Below, piece by piece: positions 60,650-64,000 of a stretch of DNA of 64,000 nucleotides. Numbering within the stretch: the first letter of the stretch is position 1; each line of letters starts with the position of its first letter. The position numbers and the translations under genes were made by a program. Source of the stretch: Ereboglobus luteus (GTDB lineage: Bacteria; Verrucomicrobiota; Verrucomicrobiia; Opitutales; Opitutaceae); contig NZ_CP023004.1 in assembly GCF_003096195.1 (NCBI RefSeq), forward strand, positions 910,501 through 974,500. Direction: 5' to 3'. The notes under the pieces are model-generated. The model ran no database searches. It saw only the letters and a program-made list of their open reading frames with translations, and had not been told where the DNA came from.

Positions 60650-62878
60650 ATGATAACACAGTCCCCCATATTCTGGCTCACGCCACTGGCCTCAATTCTC
60701 GCACTCGGCTTTGCCGCGTGGTTTTATATGCGCATGAAAAGCGCGCCGGAGGGCACTTCGCGAATGGCGGAAATCGCCTCCCATGTGCGCGCCGGCGCAA
60801 TGGCGTATCTGAAACAGCAATACAAAATCGTCGGCATTTTCTTTATCATTCTGACCATCACCTTTGCGATCCTCGCCTACGGCTTCGGACTGCAAAACGG
60901 CTGGGTGCCCTTCGCCTTCATCACGGGCGGTTTCTTCTCGGGCCTCGCCGGTTTCTTCGGCATGAAGACGGCCACCTACGCCTCCTCGCGCGTCGCGCAC
61001 GCCGCCAGCCAGTCGCTCAACTCCGGGCTTCGCCTCGCGTTTCGCTCCGGCGCCGTCATGGGGCTTGTTGTCGTCGGCCTCGCGCTTCTCGACATCGCCG
61101 TGTGGTTCCTCGTGCTCAACCACTTCATCGATGATCCCGACCAAGGGCACAAGCTCACCATCATCACCACCACCATGCTGACCTTCGGCATGGGCGCGTC
61201 GCTGCAAGCGCTCTTCGCACGCGTCGGCGGCGGCATCTTCACCAAGGCGGCCGACGTCGGCGCCGACCTCGTCGGCAAAGTCGAGGCGGGCATCCCCGAG
61301 GACGACCCGCGCAATCCCGCCACCATCGCCGACAACGTCGGTGACAACGTCGGCGACGTCGCCGGCATGGGCGCCGACCTCTACGAGTCCTACGCCGGCT
61401 CCATCCTCGCCACCGCCGCGCTCGGCGCCGCCGCCTTCGCGGGCAATCCCGCCGCCGTTGCCGACGGCACCGCCTACAAGGCCGTCATCGCCCCCATGAT
61501 CATCGCCGCAGTCGGCACCATCCTTTCCATCCTCGGCATCTTTGTCGTGCGCACCAAGGAAGGTGCCTCGCAACGCAACCTCCTCGACGCGCTCAGCCGC
61601 GGCGTCAACTTCAGCTCCCTTCTCATTGTCATCCTCTCGTGGGTCGTTCTCTACCTCCTCGAAATCCCCAACCACTGGGGCATCTGGGGCGCGATTGTCA
61701 CCGGCCTGATCGCCGGCATCCTCATCGGCAAGACGACAGAATACTACACCTCGCAAGAATACAAACCCACCAAGCACATCGCGCAAAACGCCACCACCGG
61801 CCCCGCCACCGTCATCATCTCCGGGCTCGGCGTCGGCATGCTCTCGACAGCCATCCCCGTCATCACCGTCGTCGTCGGCACCATCCTCGCCTACTGCTTC
61901 GCGTCCGGATCGTGGAAATTCACACCCGAGTCCATGTCGATGGGACTTTACGGCATCGGTATCGCCGCAGTCGGCATGCTCTCCACGCTCGGCATCACGC
62001 TCGCCACCGACGCCTACGGCCCCATCGCCGACAACGCCGGCGGCAACGCCGAGATGTCCGGCCTCGGGCCCGAGGTGCGCAAACGCACCGACGCGCTCGA
62101 CTCGCTTGGCAACACCACCGCAGCCACCGGCAAGGGCTTCGCAATCGGCTCCGCCGCCCTCACCGCGCTCGCGCTCCTTGCCTCCTATGTCGAAGAACTC
62201 AAAATCGCGGTCGATCACCTGCAAGTGGAGACCATTGAGATCGCCGGGCACGCGGTTGAGTCCGCCAAAATCCTAAAGGCAAACATTCCAGAATTCATGA
62301 CCATTTTTGAGGTCCATCTCATGAATCCGAAAGTCATCGTCGGCCTCTTCATCGGCGCCATGATGGCGTTTCTCTTCTGCGGCCTGACAATGAACGCCGT
62401 CGGTCGCGCCGCCTCGCGCATGGTTGAGGAAGTGCGCCGCCAGTTCCGCGAAAAACCCGGCATCCTTGAAGGCAAGGACATGCCCGATTACGCCCGCTGC
62501 GTGGAAATCTCCACCGCCGGCGCGCAACGCGAAATGATCATCCCCTCGATGCTCGCGGTCGTGGTGCCCATCGCCACCGGCCTGCTCTTCGGCGTGCCCG
62601 GCGTGTTCGGATTGCTCGGCGGCGGCCTCGCCGGCGGCTTCGTCCTCGCCATCTTCATGGCCAACTCCGGCGGCGCGTGGGACAACGCCAAGAAATACAT
62701 CGAGGAAGGCCACCTCGGCGGCAAAGGCTCGATCGCGCACAAGGCCGCCGTCATCGGCGACACCGTCGGCGATCCCTTCAAGGACACCTCCGGCCCCAGC
62801 CTGAATATCCTCATCAAGCTCATGAGCATGGTCTCGATCGTCACCGCCGGCGTGAACATCGCCTTTACGCTATTCTAA
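60650..62878 (+). CDS. hppA: Membrane-bound pyrophosphatase, K+-dependent type
   Basis: This 742-residue, roughly 16-helix membrane protein hydrolyses pyrophosphate and pumps Na+ or H+. Substrate motifs are [54 protein letters not shown] and, near the end, [18 protein letters not shown]. The segment [18 protein letters not shown] carries alanine and glycine where K+-independent enzymes have lysine and threonine, so K+ stimulation is expected. Whether it pumps Na+ or H+ cannot be said without alignment of the gate residues. A strong terminator follows. Confidence 0.95.
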   Translation: MITQSPIFWLTPLASILALGFAAWFYMRMKSAPEGTSRMAEIASHVRAGAMAYLKQQYKIVGIFFIILTITFAILAYGFGLQNGWVPFAFITGGFFSGLAGFFGMKTATYASSRVAHAASQSLNSGLRLAFRSGAVMGLVVVGLALLDIAVWFLVLNHFIDDPDQGHKLTIITTTMLTFGMGASLQALFARVGGGIFTKAADVGADLVGKVEAGIPEDDPRNPATIADNVGDNVGDVAGMGADLYESYAGSILATAALGAAAFAGNPAAVADGTAYKAVIAPMIIAAVGTILSILGIFVVRTKEGASQRNLLDALSRGVNFSSLLIVILSWVVLYLLEIPNHWGIWGAIVTGLIAGILIGKTTEYYTSQEYKPTKHIAQNATTGPATVIISGLGVGMLSTAIPVITVVVGTILAYCFASGSWKFTPESMSMGLYGIGIAAVGMLSTLGITLATDAYGPIADNAGGNAEMSGLGPEVRKRTDALDSLGNTTAATGKGFAIGSAALTALALLASYVEELKIAVDHLQVETIEIAGHAVESAKILKANIPEFMTIFEVHLMNPKVIVGLFIGAMMAFLFCGLTMNAVGRAASRMVEEVRRQFREKPGILEGKDMPDYARCVEISTAGAQREMIIPSMLAVVVPIATGLLFGVPGVFGLLGGGLAGGFVLAIFMANSGGAWDNAKKYIEEGHLGGKGSIAHKAAVIGDTVGDPFKDTSGPSLNILIKLMSMVSIVTAGVNIAFTLF

Positions 62879-62910
62879 AACCCAGCGGCATCACCGGCCC
62901 CGGTTTTCAC

Positions 62911-62947
62911 ACGCCGCATCCACGAACTGATGCGGCGTTTTATTTTT
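62911..62947 (+). terminator. Intrinsic terminator of hppA
   Basis: A 9-bp stem ACGCCGCAT/ATGCGGCGT with a 10-nt loop is followed by TTTTATTTTT, 33 bp after the stop codon. Confidence 0.88.
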
Positions 62948-63143
62948 AAGTTTCACAAATAAAGCCCGTGCCGTCCGCGCCACAAAAACTCTTGCCCGTT
63001 ATCATTTTGTATCATAAGAAACCAAATTATTCACAACCAGCCGGAACATTTTTCAGCAAGCCAAACCATCTGACATCTTATCACCAAAGGACACGTTACC
63101 CATTGCGCCAAAGCAAAATATCCAAACGCACTGTTCTGAGATC

Positions 63144-63626
63144 ATGACAAGTCAAGCCAGCATCCCCTACCCCTACGCATACTCGCACGCATCAAGCGAA
63201 GCCGCTGTCACATTGCTGCTTTGCCTGTTCATATCGGCTTACATTGTCGCCGCCGCCTACACGCTTTTTCACTGCGCCAGCGTAAAAAAAATGCGAGGGA
63301 AAAAACTCTACTTGGCCGGAATAACACTCATCCCCTTTCTGGGCACCGTTCTTTACTGGAAAAACCGCGTGGATGCGCTCTCCGAAACGGATGCTGAGAC
63401 CCCCTCCAGCAACACGCGCCCGCCGATCCCAAGGGCGCCCGACAAATACTCAAGCCCCCCGGCACCAAGCCACCCTCCGCGCTATTCCACGATGCCTCCC
63501 TTTGAATTCGCCGCGCAATCAAAGCCGCCCTTTCCCACAAAGTCACCCTTTGGAACCGCTGTCGAAAAGTCGCTCGAAAAATCGGAAACTCCACCGCGCG
63601 CGGACGACGACCTGAGAACCGCGTGA
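63144..63626 (+). CDS. Small two-helix membrane protein with disordered tail
   Basis: This 160-residue protein has two hydrophobic segments at about residues 20-42 and 55-72 (LLCLFISAYIVAAAYTLFHC and LAGITLIPFLGTVLYW), and a proline- and serine-rich tail of about 80 residues. The layout of two helices joined by a short basic loop resembles phospholipase-D N-terminal (PLDc_N) domains, but that is tentative. A paralogue begins 242 bp downstream. Confidence 0.7.
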   Translation: MTSQASIPYPYAYSHASSEAAVTLLLCLFISAYIVAAAYTLFHCASVKKMRGKKLYLAGITLIPFLGTVLYWKNRVDALSETDAETPSSNTRPPIPRAPDKYSSPPAPSHPPRYSTMPPFEFAAQSKPPFPTKSPFGTAVEKSLEKSETPPRADDDLRTA

Positions 63627-63868
63627 GCCATCGAGCGGCTCCACACTCCACCTGCGCGCCATAATTTGGCGGCGAGAGAATGTTGGCGCGCGAATCCGCC
63701 CGGCATATATTACACGAAACCTGTTTCGCACGGGATACCCGCGGGCGTGTTTTGTTTATAATATATGAAAAACTCAACGCGGGTTTTCATTTTGCATCCA
63801 TTGGCGCGAGATTAAAGTCTAACTCAGTGCAGAGCTGAAACGGACTTCCATATAATCACGCATTAAAC
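63627..63868. other. Intergenic region between the two paralogues
   Basis: This is 242 bp without a gene. TATAAT at 63757-63762 could be a -10 box, but no good -35 box is seen. Confidence 0.35.
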
Positions 63869-64000
63869 ATGTTTGCACAGGCACATTTCAATATGATCGA
63901 TGAAACAAGCCGACACTCGTGGCTTCTTTATGTGTTTGTGGCAGCATATATCATAACCACAATTTATACGCTCGCCCACTGCATCGCGACAGACTCCACG
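63869..64000 (+). CDS. Second small membrane protein (partial, cut by window end)
   Basis: An ATG at 63869 opens a frame of 44 codons that continues past the window. Its LLYVFVAAYIITTIYTLAHC matches LLCLFISAYIVAAAYTLFHC of the gene at 63,144, so the two are tandem paralogues. The rest of the protein is outside the window. Confidence 0.65.
   Translation, partial: MFAQAHFNMIDETSRHSWLLYVFVAAYIITTIYTLAHCIATDST

Overview
The window is a GC-rich bacterial chromosome segment without tRNA or rRNA genes, transposases, phage genes or CRISPR arrays. It most resembles a verrucomicrobial, Opitutales/Opitutaceae-like genome. The reasons are a giant autotransporter built from autotransporter-associated beta-strand repeats, a Tat-exported Gfo/Idh/MocA oxidoreductase, a K+-dependent membrane pyrophosphatase, a probable adenosylcobalamin-type (class II) ribonucleotide reductase, and many short GC-rich palindromic intergenic repeats. 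This placement is inferred from gene content, not from a marker-gene tree.

Positions 1-11,468 are a surface-polysaccharide locus. A Wzm/Wzt-type ABC exporter pair overlaps by 8 bp and is followed 7 bp later by a GT4 glycosyltransferase. Next come a small coiled-coil protein, a 1,138-residue protein fusing three glycosyltransferase domains (GT4-GT4-GT9), a large GT-C-like membrane protein, and on the other strand a FkbM-type methyltransferase with a coiled-coil tail. Two minus-strand relics lie between them: the C-terminal end of GDP-mannose 4,6-dehydratase (about 2,906-3,243) and an internally deleted FkbM methyltransferase (9,414-10,145). They show that sugar-modifying genes have been lost here.

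Positions 11,469-23,071 hold housekeeping and scattered genes: a hairpin-rich intergenic region ending in a strong terminator, trmL, a decayed SEC-C gene, a nuclease-plus-DUF2075 ATPase (possible defence protein), ilvD, the Tat oxidoreductase, a coiled-coil zinc-ribbon protein and the ribonucleotide reductase with its terminator.

Positions 23,072-42,394 are one 19.3-kb minus-strand gene for a 6,440-residue autotransporter. It has a signal peptide, at least four W-rich passenger-like segments, two duplicated blocks resembling chlamydial polymorphic membrane proteins, a tandemly duplicated beta-helix module and a C-terminal outer-membrane barrel ending in Trp. It is the most striking object in the window.

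Positions 42,888-64,000 carry mostly plus-strand single genes: a rhomboid-like protein with a Cys/His tail, prmB, hinT (minus), a Tgt homologue lacking the usual zinc cysteines, a glycosyltransferase with an in-frame palindromic-repeat insertion, a DUF1570-like metallopeptidase, a DegP/HtrA protease, a DegT aminotransferase, a lysine 2,3-aminomutase-like radical SAM enzyme, a flavoprotein, a HAD phosphatase, a pseudouridine synthase, a YgjP-like metallopeptidase, the pyrophosphatase, and two small paralogous membrane proteins, the second cut by the window end.
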